A stretch of DNA of 64,000 nt from Amycolatopsis tolypomycina (GCF_900105945.1 NZ_FNSO01000004.1:7630001-7694000); one strand, 5' to 3'. Positions 26,390-34,183 are shown, counted from the stretch's first letter. The notes: generated from the sequence alone by a model not told the origin. Translations and numbers: made by a program.

Positions 26390-26417
26390 GATCGTATGGG
26401 GCGCGGACCATACGATC
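26390..26417. promoter_or_regulatory. Perfect 10-bp inverted repeat in the divergent kinase/lipoprotein region
   Basis: GATCGTATGG (26390-26399) and CCATACGATC (26408-26417) are exact reverse complements with an 8-nt spacer. The element lies between the divergent starts at 26268 and 26456 and is about 38 bp before the lipoprotein ATG. A two-fold-symmetric site of this size is what a dimeric repressor would bind. The binder is unknown. Confidence 0.65.
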
Positions 26418-26455
26418 CAGCACGAGAACCAGATTCTCGCGGTAGGTGAAGGTTC

Positions 26456-27421
26456 ATGATGAGACGCGGACCGTTGATTCCGCTGGTAGCGGCGTTCCTG
26501 GCGACCGCGGGCTGCAGCGTGTTCTCGTCCGGCACCCCCGCGGCCCCGCCGCCGCTGGAGCGGACCACCCTGCGCGTCGGTGTGGGCAACCCCATCGACA
26601 CGGCCCCGCTGCGGATCGCCGTCGCGGCCGGGAAGTTCGGGTCCGCCGGCCTGACCGTGCAGCTCGTCGAGCTCGGCGCCGAAGACGGTCTGGCGAAGCT
26701 GGCCGCCGGCGACCTCGACGTCACGTTCGCCTCCGACATCGCGATGTTCCGCGCCGCGGCCGGCGGCGCCGCGTTGCAGCTGCAGGGCGAGGCCTACACG
26801 TCCGGCCCGAACACGATGGCGCTGGTCACGCTGCCCGACTCGGACTACACCGTGCCGACGGCGAAGCGGTCGCCCAAGATCGCGGTGAACATGCTCGACG
26901 ACATCGGCGCGCTCGTCGCGCGTTCGGTGCTGGGCACCGCGGGCGTCGACGAAACGAAGATCAAGTTCCAGGCGGTGCCGTTCGACCGGATGCCGCAGGC
27001 ACTGCAGGCGGGCAACGCCGACGCCGCGCTCATGATCGAGCCGTACATCACCCGCGCCGAGAAGGACCTGGGCGCGCACATCCTGGCCGACGGCGCCCGC
27101 GGTTCGACGCTCGACTTCCCGCTGTCCGGCTACGCGGCGGCCAAGCCGTTCGCGCAGGCCAACCCCCGGACGCTGGCGGCGTTCCGCACCGCGCTGGGCG
27201 CGGCCCAGCAGAGCGCGACGGACCCGGCGATCGTGCGCGACGCACTGCCGAAGTTCTCCGACATCGACGCGACCACGGCCGCGCTGATCTCCCTCGGCTC
27301 GTACCCGGCGTCGCTCAACGGCATCCGGCTGCAGCGCGTCGCCGACCTGATGCACAACTCGGGCCTGCTGGCGAACCGCCTCGACGTCCAGGGCCTGCTC
27401 CCCGCGCAGCCCGGATATTAG
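26456..27421 (+). CDS. Orphan NitT/TauT-type substrate-binding lipoprotein
   Basis: A 321-residue lipoprotein with signal MMRRGPLIPLVAAFLATAGC (lipobox TAGC, Cys20) and a Pro-rich linker. The binding fold shows TAPLRIAVAAGKFGSAGLTV, DGLAKLAAGDLDVTFASDIA and ADAALMIEPYITRA. It is a paralogue of the importer lipoprotein at 14129 (LDFPLSGYAAAKPFAQANPR versus DFPLTGYGAATKWVQANPK; IRLQRVADLM versus RRLQRVPDLL). No permease or ATPase gene accompanies it. It diverges from a NIT-domain kinase, so it may present its ligand to that kinase or work with a permease encoded elsewhere. Confidence 0.88.
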   Translation: MMRRGPLIPLVAAFLATAGCSVFSSGTPAAPPPLERTTLRVGVGNPIDTAPLRIAVAAGKFGSAGLTVQLVELGAEDGLAKLAAGDLDVTFASDIAMFRAAAGGAALQLQGEAYTSGPNTMALVTLPDSDYTVPTAKRSPKIAVNMLDDIGALVARSVLGTAGVDETKIKFQAVPFDRMPQALQAGNADAALMIEPYITRAEKDLGAHILADGARGSTLDFPLSGYAAAKPFAQANPRTLAAFRTALGAAQQSATDPAIVRDALPKFSDIDATTAALISLGSYPASLNGIRLQRVADLMHNSGLLANRLDVQGLLPAQPGY

Positions 27422-27442
27422 CTACCGACAAACTCGCACCTG

Positions 27443-27467
27443 GTCTACTTTTGCACTCAGTCTACTT
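27443..27467. promoter_or_regulatory. Direct repeat upstream of the monooxygenase
   Basis: GTCTACTT occurs at 27443-27450 and 27460-27467, 17 bp apart, just before the GAGGAG ribosome site of the monooxygenase. It is compatible with a regulator site or tandem promoter elements. Inferred only. Confidence 0.3.
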
Positions 27468-27479
27468 GAGGAGTGCACG

Positions 27480-28865
27480 ATGACCGACGTCCTGATCGCC
27501 GGAGCCGGCCCCACGGGCCTGCTGCTGGCCGCGGAACTCGCCCTCGCCGGGGTGGGCGTGACCGTGCTCGAACGCCGCCGCGGGCCGGGCCTGCCGCGGC
27601 CGGTCGGGCTCCAGCCGCGGACCGCCGAGCTGCTGGACATGCGCGGCCTGGCCCCGGCCGACCAGGAGATCGACGGGCCGAGCGGCCACTTCGCAGGCTT
27701 GCCGGTCGCGCTCGACCACGGCGTCTGGCAGACCCGCCACCCCCGCGTGCTCAACCGGGCGCAGGACGACGTCGAGGCCATGCTGGCCACGCACGCGCTG
27801 GCGCTCGGTGCGGTCATCGAGCGCGGCCACGAGGTGACCGCGGTCGACGTCGACGCGGACGGCGTGACCGTCGACGGGCTGCGGGCGCGCTGGCTGGTGG
27901 CCTGCGACGGCGCGCACAGCACCGTCCGGCGCCTGCTCGGGGTGCCGTTCCCCGGCCGCACCGAGACCTACGTCGCCACGCTGGCGCACATCCGGCTCGC
28001 GGCCGCGTCCGCGCTGGTCCCGGCCCGCGCGGCGCACTTCAGCCAGGTCACCCGGCAGGTCGACGGCTACTGGTCGATGCTCACCCCGCTCGGCGACGGC
28101 GGCCACCGGTTCGTCTTCGGCTCCACGACGAAGCAGCCGGGCCGCGACGCACCGGTGTCGGATACCGAAGTCACCGAAGCGCTGACGGCCCTGTACGGCG
28201 CCGAGACGCGGCTGGGCGAGGTGTACGGCGCTTCGCGGTTCAACGACGCGACGCGGCAGATGACGCAGTACCGGCACGGCCGGGTGCTGTTCGCCGGCGA
28301 CGCCGCGCACATCCACCCGCCGCTCGGCGGGCAGGGGCTCAACCTGGGCGTCCAGGACGCGATGAACCTGGGTTGGAAGCTGGCCGCGACGGTCCGCGGC
28401 CCGGCGCCGTCCGGGTTGCTGGACACCTACCAGGCCGAACGCCACCCGGCCGCCGAGCGCGTCCTGCGGCACACGGCGGCCCAGCGCGTGTTCACGGCGC
28501 CGAACCGCGGCGAGAACGTCGAGGCGCTGCGCGAGATCGTCGTCGACCTCATGCGGCTGCCGGACGCCAACCGCTACTTCAGCGGGCTGCTGTCCGGCCT
28601 CGGCCTGGAGTACCCGGGCGCGCGGCGGGTCCCGGACCTCGACCTGACGACGGCGTCCGGGCCCACGCGGCTCTCGGCGTTGCTGCACGGCGGCCGCGGC
28701 CTGCTCCTCGACCTCGGCGACCATTCGGTGCCGCCCGGCTTCACCGGCCAGGTCGACCACGTCCGCGCGGCCACCGCCGACCCCGGGTACCGCGGCCGGC
28801 TGCTGCTCGTGCGGCCGGACGGGTACGCCGTCGACCCGGCCGAGCTGGGGCGCTGGTTCGGCTAG
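27480..28865 (+). CDS. FAD-dependent aromatic monooxygenase (PHBH fold, rifampicin monooxygenase/TfdB-like)
   Basis: A 461-residue flavoprotein. The FAD-binding GAGPTGLLLAAELALAG is at residues 8-24, the second motif (DG) is in VACDGAHSTVRRLLG near residue 140, and the third (GD) is in VLFAGDAAHIHPPLGGQGLN near residue 275. Such enzymes use NAD(P)H and O2 to hydroxylate phenolic or polyketide substrates; rifampicin monooxygenases share this architecture. A strong GAGGAG site precedes the ATG. Its stop and that of the convergent gene share the four bases CTAG (28862-28865). The substrate is not predictable, and no biosynthetic cluster surrounds it. Confidence 0.9.
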   Translation: MTDVLIAGAGPTGLLLAAELALAGVGVTVLERRRGPGLPRPVGLQPRTAELLDMRGLAPADQEIDGPSGHFAGLPVALDHGVWQTRHPRVLNRAQDDVEAMLATHALALGAVIERGHEVTAVDVDADGVTVDGLRARWLVACDGAHSTVRRLLGVPFPGRTETYVATLAHIRLAAASALVPARAAHFSQVTRQVDGYWSMLTPLGDGGHRFVFGSTTKQPGRDAPVSDTEVTEALTALYGAETRLGEVYGASRFNDATRQMTQYRHGRVLFAGDAAHIHPPLGGQGLNLGVQDAMNLGWKLAATVRGPAPSGLLDTYQAERHPAAERVLRHTAAQRVFTAPNRGENVEALREIVVDLMRLPDANRYFSGLLSGLGLEYPGARRVPDLDLTTASGPTRLSALLHGGRGLLLDLGDHSVPPGFTGQVDHVRAATADPGYRGRLLLVRPDGYAVDPAELGRWFG

Positions 28866-29470
28866 ATGTTCTCGCCCGGCGGCGTCAGGCACACCACCCG
28901 CGCGGGCGGGCCGCGGTAGACCAGCACGTCGTCGGCGTCCGTACAGCTGCTGCCGGCGGCACCGGAACCGATGATGACCTCGGCGCGTTCCGTCGCCCTC
29001 GGGTCGGCGCAGCTCACCTTGGCGATCGTGGCCTCGTCTTCGACGTCGCGGAGGCAGTCGCCGGTGCTGACGTTCAGGGCCAGGCAGAGCGTCTGGCCGG
29101 AGGCGAGCCGGAACCGCACGTAGTCGTCGGAGGCGCACGCGATGGCACCGCGGTAGGTGTTGTCGATCTGGTAGATCGCGGCGGCCTCGCGGCAGCCGAC
29201 GCGGTGGTAGGCGAGCTTGCCGGCGCCCTCGCGGGACAGGTACAGGCAGTCGCCGTCCGACGGCGGCCCGCTGCGCAGGACCCAGGAGAAGCCCAGCGCG
29301 CCGAGCGCGCCCAGGCCCAGCGCGGCGACGACGCACGCGACCAGGGTGATTTTCACCTTCGTGGTGAACCAGTGCGGAACCGGCTGCTGCCCCGATTCCG
29401 GCGGCATCGGCGCGGGCTGCGCGTAGCTCGGCGAGCGGAACGGGTTGTCGTCGAACGGCGGTGTGGTCAA
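28862..29470 (-). CDS. Single-span membrane protein with Cys-rich outer domain, function unknown
   Basis: A protein of about 202 residues from a TTG at 29470, which has GGAGG 5 nt upstream; in-frame GTG or ATG starts further up are possible. The cytoplasmic N-terminus is Pro-rich (PFDDNPFRSPSYAQPAPMPP). One span follows (ITLVACVVAALGLGALGALG), then an outside domain of about 120 residues with eight or so cysteines (GDCLYL, VGCREAA, ACASDD, LCLALN, GDCLRD, VSCADP, SSCTDA, VCLTPP), consistent with several disulfides. No family is recognised. It converges on the monooxygenase with overlapping stops. Confidence 0.7.
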   Translation of the reverse strand: MTTPPFDDNPFRSPSYAQPAPMPPESGQQPVPHWFTTKVKITLVACVVAALGLGALGALGFSWVLRSGPPSDGDCLYLSREGAGKLAYHRVGCREAAAIYQIDNTYRGAIACASDDYVRFRLASGQTLCLALNVSTGDCLRDVEDEATIAKVSCADPRATERAEVIIGSGAAGSSCTDADDVLVYRGPPARVVCLTPPGENI

Positions 29471-29559
29471 CGTGCCCTCCAGTGATCCCCTCGGCACCTC
29501 GTCCCACCGGCGGACCCGCGAGCGGAGCGGACCGGAGCGAGGCACGTATAACAGTAGTT

Positions 29560-31206
29560 GTGACTGATGGCCCGCTGATCGTCCAGTCCGACAAGACCGT
29601 GCTCCTGGAGGTCGACAACCCCCAGGCCGATGACGCGCGCATCGCCATCGCGCCGTTCGCCGAGCTCGAACGGGCGCCGGAGCACGTGCACACCTACCGG
29701 ATCACGCCGCTCGCGTTGTGGAACGCGCGCGCCGCGGGCCACGACGCCGAGCAGGTCGTCGACGCGCTGACGACGTACTCGCGCTTCCCGGTGCCGCAGC
29801 CGCTGCTGATCGACGTCGTCGACGTCATGGGCCGGTTCGGGCGGCTGCAGATCGCCAACCACCCGGCGCACGGGCTCGTCATGTCGACCACCGACCGCGC
29901 GGTGCTGGCCGAGGTCGTCCGGAACAAGAAGATCAGCCCGATGCTGGGCGCCCGGATCGACGACGACACCGTCGTCGTGCACCCGTCCGAGCGCGGGCGG
30001 CTGAAGCAGGCGCTGCTGAAGGTCGGCTGGCCGGCCGAGGACCTGGCCGGGTACGTCGACGGCGAGGCGCACCCGATCGCGCTGGAGGAGGACGACTGGC
30101 AGCTGCGCGACTACCAGCGCCAGGCCGCGGAGGCGTTCTGGGCGGGCGGCTCGGGTGTCGTCGTGCTGCCGTGCGGGGCGGGCAAGACGATGGTCGGCGC
30201 GGCGGCGATGGCCAAGGCGGCGGCGACGACGTTGATCCTGGTCACGAACACGGTGGCCGGGCGGCAGTGGAAGCGCGAGCTGATCGCGCGGACGTCGCTG
30301 ACCGAGGAGGAGATCGGCGAGTACTCCGGGGAGAAGAAGGAGATCCGGCCGGTCACCATCGCCACCTACCAGGTGATCACCCGCAAGACCAAGGGCGAGT
30401 ACAAGCACCTGGAGCTGTTCGACTCGCGCGACTGGGGCCTGGTCGTCTACGACGAGGTCCACCTGCTGCCGGCCCCGGTGTTCCGGATGACGGCGGACCT
30501 GCAGTCGCGGCGCCGGCTCGGCCTGACCGCGACGCTGGTGCGCGAGGACGGCCGCGAAGGCGACGTGTTCTCGCTGATCGGCCCGAAGCGCTACGACGTG
30601 CCGTGGCGCGACATCGAGGCACAAGGCTGGATCGCCCCGGCGGAGTGCACCGAAGTCCGCGTGACGCTGACCGACGCCGAGCGGCTCGAGTACGCCACGG
30701 CCGAGGCCGACGAGCGGTACAAGCTGGCGGCGACGGCGTTGACGAAGACCCCGGTGATCAAGTCGATCGTGGCCAAGCACGCCGGCGAGCCGACGCTGGT
30801 GATCGGCGCGTACCTCGACCAGCTGGAGATGCTCGGCGACGAGCTGGACGCCCCGGTGATCCAGGGCGCCACGCGCAACAAGGAGCGCGAAGAGCTGTTC
30901 GACAAGTTCCGCCGCGGCGAGATCCGCACGCTGGTGGTGTCCAAGGTGGCGAACTTCTCGATCGACCTGCCCGAGGCGTCGGTGGCGATCCAGATCTCGG
31001 GCACCTTCGGCTCCCGCCAGGAGGAGGCCCAGCGCCTGGGCAGGCTGCTGCGCCCGAAGGGCGACGGCCGCCAGGCGCACTTCTATTCGATCGTCTCGCG
31101 CGACACGGTCGACACGGAGTACGCGGCGCACCGGCAGCGCTTCCTCGCGGAGCAGGGCTACGCGTACCACATCGTGGACGCCGACGACCTGCTCCGGCCG
31201 CTCTGA
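29560..31206 (+). CDS. XPB/ERCC3-type DNA repair helicase
   Basis: A 548-residue superfamily 2 helicase unwinding DNA 3' to 5', very close in pattern and length to mycobacterial XPB. The N-terminal damage-recognition-like region (about 1-170) precedes the motor: Q-motif LRDYQRQAAEAFW, motif I LPCGAGKTMVG, motif II VVYDEVHLLP (DEVH), motif III LGLTATLVREDG, a GEK-type region (EYSGEKKEIRP) and motif VI RQEEAQRLGRLLRPK. The GTG at 29560 lies 7 nt after a TATAAC box, so the transcript is probably leaderless; the N-terminus VTDGPLIVQSDKTVLLEV matches the family. Its usual neighbour, the helicase-associated protein, is at 3373. Confidence 0.96.
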   Translation: MTDGPLIVQSDKTVLLEVDNPQADDARIAIAPFAELERAPEHVHTYRITPLALWNARAAGHDAEQVVDALTTYSRFPVPQPLLIDVVDVMGRFGRLQIANHPAHGLVMSTTDRAVLAEVVRNKKISPMLGARIDDDTVVVHPSERGRLKQALLKVGWPAEDLAGYVDGEAHPIALEEDDWQLRDYQRQAAEAFWAGGSGVVVLPCGAGKTMVGAAAMAKAAATTLILVTNTVAGRQWKRELIARTSLTEEEIGEYSGEKKEIRPVTIATYQVITRKTKGEYKHLELFDSRDWGLVVYDEVHLLPAPVFRMTADLQSRRRLGLTATLVREDGREGDVFSLIGPKRYDVPWRDIEAQGWIAPAECTEVRVTLTDAERLEYATAEADERYKLAATALTKTPVIKSIVAKHAGEPTLVIGAYLDQLEMLGDELDAPVIQGATRNKEREELFDKFRRGEIRTLVVSKVANFSIDLPEASVAIQISGTFGSRQEEAQRLGRLLRPKGDGRQAHFYSIVSRDTVDTEYAAHRQRFLAEQGYAYHIVDADDLLRPL

Positions 31207-31217
31207 GCGGTGCGGGT

Positions 31218-31588
31218 TCAGGTTCCGTCGAAGAACTGCCGGACGTCGTAGTTCGCGATGAGCCGCGCCAGGCCGGCCGGCGTCTGCCCGGAGGTGTTGG
31301 CCCGGTGCGGGTCCGCGCCGTGCCGGCGGAGCAGCTCGATGAGGTCGCCACGGCCTTGGGAGGCGTATACCGCCCTGTCGACCGGATCGACCCGGGCCCC
31401 GCAGTCAGGAGCACCGAGGCCACCTCGAGGTTGTTCTGCTGGGCGGCGAAGTGCAACGGCGTGAAGCCGTCCCGGTCGCTCAAGTCGGGGTCGTGCCCCG
31501 CCGCGAGCAGTGCCCGCGCCTGCGCGCCGTCGCCCTCCACCGCGCAGTAGTGCAGCTCGGACCGCCCCTGCCGATCGACCACGCTCAC
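31218..31588 (-). pseudogene. Ankyrin-repeat protein, frameshifted and internally deleted
   Basis: Two frames together encode an ankyrin protein. From 31588 the first frame gives GRSELHYCAVEGDGAQARAL and DGFTPLHFAAQQNNLEVASV; near 31391-31400 the frame must shift by one base (a G/C run) to continue as ARVDPVDRAVYASQGRGDLI and RANTSGQTPAGLARLIANYD. The repeat spacing indicates that about eight residues (the GNTPL segment of a repeat) are also missing at the junction. A lone 1-nt shift could be a sequencing error, but the extra in-frame loss argues for real decay. Related intact proteins are small cytoplasmic ankyrin proteins of unknown role. Confidence 0.8.
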
Positions 31589-31623
31589 TCCCTTCGAGGA
31601 TCATCGTGTTGGCCCGCGGCGAG

Positions 31624-31873
31624 TCACGAGCCGAGATAGCGCAGCACGGCGAGCACCCGGCGGCTGTAGCCGGTCGGCTAGGACAGGCCGAGCCGGCCGC
31701 CGCACCACCTCGGGGTCGAAGGCCGCGCCGCCTTCGGCCACCCGCTGCAGCCCGTCGAGAAACTCACGGACCCGGGTCGCGGGAGTCGAGCCCATGCGGT
31801 TCGGCCGGTTCCTGCCGCCGACCAGCGACACCCCTTCGGCGCAGTGGGCAGCCTCAGCAACATCTTGTGTCAC
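31624..31873 (-). pseudogene. Remnant of a LuxR/NarL-type response regulator
   Basis: One minus-strand frame contains RVREFLDGLQRVAEGGAAFD then PEVVRR, the end of a NarL-type receiver and linker. About 30 codons later a different frame gives YSRRVLAVLRYLGS and a TGA at 31626-31624, a typical response-regulator C-terminus. The DNA-binding helix-turn-helix region that should lie between them is missing, and the true N-terminus is gone. This is therefore a deletion remnant. It sits beside the ankyrin pseudogene, marking a local zone of gene decay. Confidence 0.6.
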
Positions 31874-31957
31874 ATGCTTACCAGCACCGCGCTGACCTGC
31901 GAGTTTGCGGATTCACTCGAACGGATGAGCGGCCAAAACGCTGGAAATTGTCAGTCC

Positions 31958-31975
31958 CTCGAACTACTGTTCGAG
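31958..31975. promoter_or_regulatory. Inverted repeat upstream of the DUF4253 gene
   Basis: CTCGAAC (31958-31964) and GTTCGAG (31969-31975) are exact reverse complements around TACT. A third half-copy, GTTCGAGG, follows about 20 bp later, next to the ribosome site. Candidate operator; function inferred. Confidence 0.4.
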
Positions 31976-32010
31976 ATGCAGGAAGCGAACACAAGTTCGA
32001 GGGGACGTCC

Positions 32011-32772
32011 ATGACGATCGCACCGCTCCGCCCCGGTACGCCCGCACCGCCGGTCCAGACCCTCCCACCGGGGTCGTGGCACGGCCGGCTGTGGGTGTCC
32101 GACCTGCCCCTGACCCGGCCCGAGCGCTACCTGGGCTGTGTAGCGGAGTTCGAGCGGTCCGGGCTCTGGCCGGTGCTGATCCCCCACGACCAGCGCTTCG
32201 CGGCAAACGGCGAGGACTGGATCGACGACCGAGGAAGGCTGGCCCCGGCAGGCCACCGAGTAGCGGCGGCCGACCCGGCGGGAGCCCTGTCCCGCTGGTG
32301 GGACACCTCATGCTGCGACGGCGCCTGCCTCCGCCCGTTCGGCGCGCGGTTCCCCGGCCTGGCCAAGCGCAGCCCCCGCAGGTCGGACCCGTTGGCAGAG
32401 GCGGGCAACACGGGCTCGATCCTGGCGACGCGAGCACCCCACAGGCTCGGCCTGGTCCAGACCGAGCGCCCGGCGGACATCCCGGCCCTGCTGGGCTGGA
32501 CGGGGATGATCAAGTACACGGACCAGGTGGCAGAGCTGTCGGCGGTGCTGCGCAGCTGGGAGGACAGGTTCGGGGCAACACTGGTGGTCCTGGGATTCGA
32601 CGCGATCGAGCTCTCGGTGGCAGCACCACCCCGAAACCAGGCAAGGGCCTTGACGGTGGCGGCGGAGCATCGGGCGTTCAGTTTGCCGACGTTCGCCGGC
32701 CAGCCGGGGAACCTGCGGGAGTACGCGTCGGGGTTGGTGCAGTCACGACACTGGCGGTTTTCCTGGGCATGA
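32011..32772 (+). CDS. DUF4253-domain protein
   Basis: A 253-residue cytoplasmic protein. The ATG at 32011 has GAGGGG 6 nt upstream. The C-terminal half carries the DUF4253 pattern: ERPADIPALLGWTGMIKYTD, then LRSWEDRFGATLVVLGFDAI, and a C-terminal SRHWRFSWA. The N-terminal half (LPLTRPERYLGCVAEFERSG, WPVLIPHD) is also family-typical. No function is established for DUF4253; it is frequent in Streptomyces and relatives and has been noted near toxin-immunity genes. No partner is visible here. Confidence 0.85.
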   Translation: MTIAPLRPGTPAPPVQTLPPGSWHGRLWVSDLPLTRPERYLGCVAEFERSGLWPVLIPHDQRFAANGEDWIDDRGRLAPAGHRVAAADPAGALSRWWDTSCCDGACLRPFGARFPGLAKRSPRRSDPLAEAGNTGSILATRAPHRLGLVQTERPADIPALLGWTGMIKYTDQVAELSAVLRSWEDRFGATLVVLGFDAIELSVAAPPRNQARALTVAAEHRAFSLPTFAGQPGNLREYASGLVQSRHWRFSWA

Positions 32773-33340
32773 CAGATCTGCCGGGCATGGGGGCGCTGGC
32801 AGCCGGGCCGGGGGCGGCGGCCCAGGGGCGAGATGGCAGGCAGGCCGGAGTGCGGCGGGCCAGCCGGGGGCGAGCAGGCAGACCTGCCGGAAGGCCGAGG
32901 CCCGGGGAGGCCGCACAGGCGGCCGAGGCCCGCGGTCCGGGGCCTGGCGGGCCCGCGGCCCGGCGGCCCGCGGCCCGGCGGGCCGGAAGGCCCGAAGGGG
33001 CCGCCGGGGCCGCAGGCCATCCCAAAGAGCTGGGCGGTCATCCCGTCGCCTGAGGCCGTCAAAATCACTTTGAGCCAGGCCCGCAACCCCCACCCCAACG
33101 CAAGAAAACAACGCAACCTTGCGGGCCTGGCTCAAAGTGATAGGCCTCAGATCAGGCGACGGGATGACCACCCAGCGACCAAAACCCCAAGCCGACCGAA
33201 CAGCGCCCCGGAGGCCATCCCAGAGCCTGCCCGTCCGGCGAGGACAACCCTCGAACCACAGACAGAGCCAACCCCCAGCCCAACCGTCCCACCCGCGTTT
33301 GGTGCCCGAAAACACCGGGAATCCAACAGCAGGAAGGCGG
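32773..33340. other. Non-coding GC-rich stretch containing a large palindrome
   Basis: These 568 bp carry no supported gene. The left half (about 32790-33020) is extremely GC-rich with short repeats of the GGCCCGCGGCC type. The centre, about 33033-33172, is a long imperfect palindrome. The right part leads into the DUF72 gene. The GC-rich half may be expanded low-complexity DNA. Confidence 0.6.
33033..33172. repeat. Approximately 140-bp imperfect palindrome
   Basis: Outer arms: GTCATCCCGTCGCCTGA (33037-33053) pairs exactly with 33152-33168, and pairing extends a few bases outward. Inner arms: 33064-33086 (23 nt, containing CTTTGAGCCAGGCCCG) pairs exactly with 33119-33141. Ten-base unpaired segments separate inner from outer arms symmetrically, and a 32-nt A/C-rich loop is at the centre. 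No ORF or target-site duplication was recognised. It resembles a MITE-like element or a very large hairpin. Confidence 0.85.
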
Positions 33341-34183
33341 GTGAGAGCGATCGCCGAGATCCGGATCGGGACCTCCGGGTGGCGCTATCCCCCCTGGCGC
33401 GGGGTCTTCTACCCACCCAAGCTCCCCCAGCGGCGCGAGCTCGAATACCTCTCGCGGCGGATGAACGCCGTCGAGATCAACGGGTCCTTCTACTCCCTCC
33501 AACGCCCGGAGCGGTACCGCGCGTGGTTCGACGAGACCCCCGCCGACTTCCTCTTCGCCGTCAAGGGTGGCCGCTTCATCACGCACATGAAGCAGCTTCG
33601 CGGTGTCGAGACCGCGCTCGCGAACTTCTACGCCTCCGGTGTCCTCGCCCTCGGCGCGAAACTCGGTCCCTTCCTCTGGCAACTTCCGCCGCGGCTGGCC
33701 TTCGATCCCGCGCGGCTCGAGGACTTCTTCGCCCTGCTTCCCCGCACCACCACCGAGGCCGCCCAGCTCGCCGCGAAACACGATGACAAGGTCACAATCC
33801 CTTACCTCGAGGCCGTCGAAAAGATGCCCCTGCGGCACGCCCTCGAAGTCCGGCATCCCAGCTTCGCCGAGCCCGCCGCCAAACGGCTGCTCGAAGAGCA
33901 CCGCATCGCGCTCGTCGTCGCCGATACCGCCGGGAAGTGGCCCTTTCTCGAAGACCAGACCGCCGATTTCGCCTACGTCCGGCTGCACGGCGACGAAGAG
34001 CTCTACGTCAGCGGCTACTGCGGCGAAGTCCTCCGCAAGTGGGCCCGCAAGATCCGGGCGTGGCACGACGATGGGCGGCGTGACGTGCACGTCTACTTCG
34101 ACAACGACGTCAAGGTCGAGGCCCCGCGCAACGCCGAATGCCTCGCCGACCTGCTCGGCGTGGCTCCGGGCACCGGACAGTGA
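33341..34183 (+). CDS. DUF72-domain protein
   Basis: A 280-residue protein of the DUF72 (YecE) family, a TIM-barrel fold. It starts EIRIGTSGWRYPPWRGVFYP, followed by MNAVEINGSFYSLQRPERYR, FLFAVKGGRFITHMKQLRG, LGPFLWQLPPR, ALEVRHPSF and YVRLHGDEELYVSGY, all family signatures. The GTG at 33341 has AGGAAGG upstream; the longer frame to the left runs into the palindrome and is rejected. The biochemical function is not established. It is convergent with the SARP regulator, with no obvious partner. Confidence 0.93.
   Translation: MRAIAEIRIGTSGWRYPPWRGVFYPPKLPQRRELEYLSRRMNAVEINGSFYSLQRPERYRAWFDETPADFLFAVKGGRFITHMKQLRGVETALANFYASGVLALGAKLGPFLWQLPPRLAFDPARLEDFFALLPRTTTEAAQLAAKHDDKVTIPYLEAVEKMPLRHALEVRHPSFAEPAAKRLLEEHRIALVVADTAGKWPFLEDQTADFAYVRLHGDEELYVSGYCGEVLRKWARKIRAWHDDGRRDVHVYFDNDVKVEAPRNAECLADLLGVAPGTGQ

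Noticed and set aside
27480..28865. A rifampicin-resistance or antibiotic biosynthesis locus
   Set aside because: The monooxygenase has the right architecture, but the fold is generic and no biosynthetic or resistance genes surround it.
28862..28865. Frameshift at the monooxygenase end
   Set aside because: The two convergent genes simply share the bases CTAG as overlapping stops; both proteins are full length for their architecture.
3104..31206. Prophage or integrative element carrying the accessory block
   Set aside because: No integrase, tRNA attachment site, flanking direct repeat or phage structural gene was seen, so the mechanism of insertion is unknown.
31510..32010. Upstream extension of the DUF4253 protein
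   Set aside because: It runs through the response-regulator remnant and has no ribosome site; the ATG at 32011 has a good one.
33119..33340. N-terminal extension of the DUF72 protein through the palindrome
   Set aside because: The residues are Pro/Ser/Gln-rich and not family-like, while a ribosome site lies directly before the GTG at 33341.
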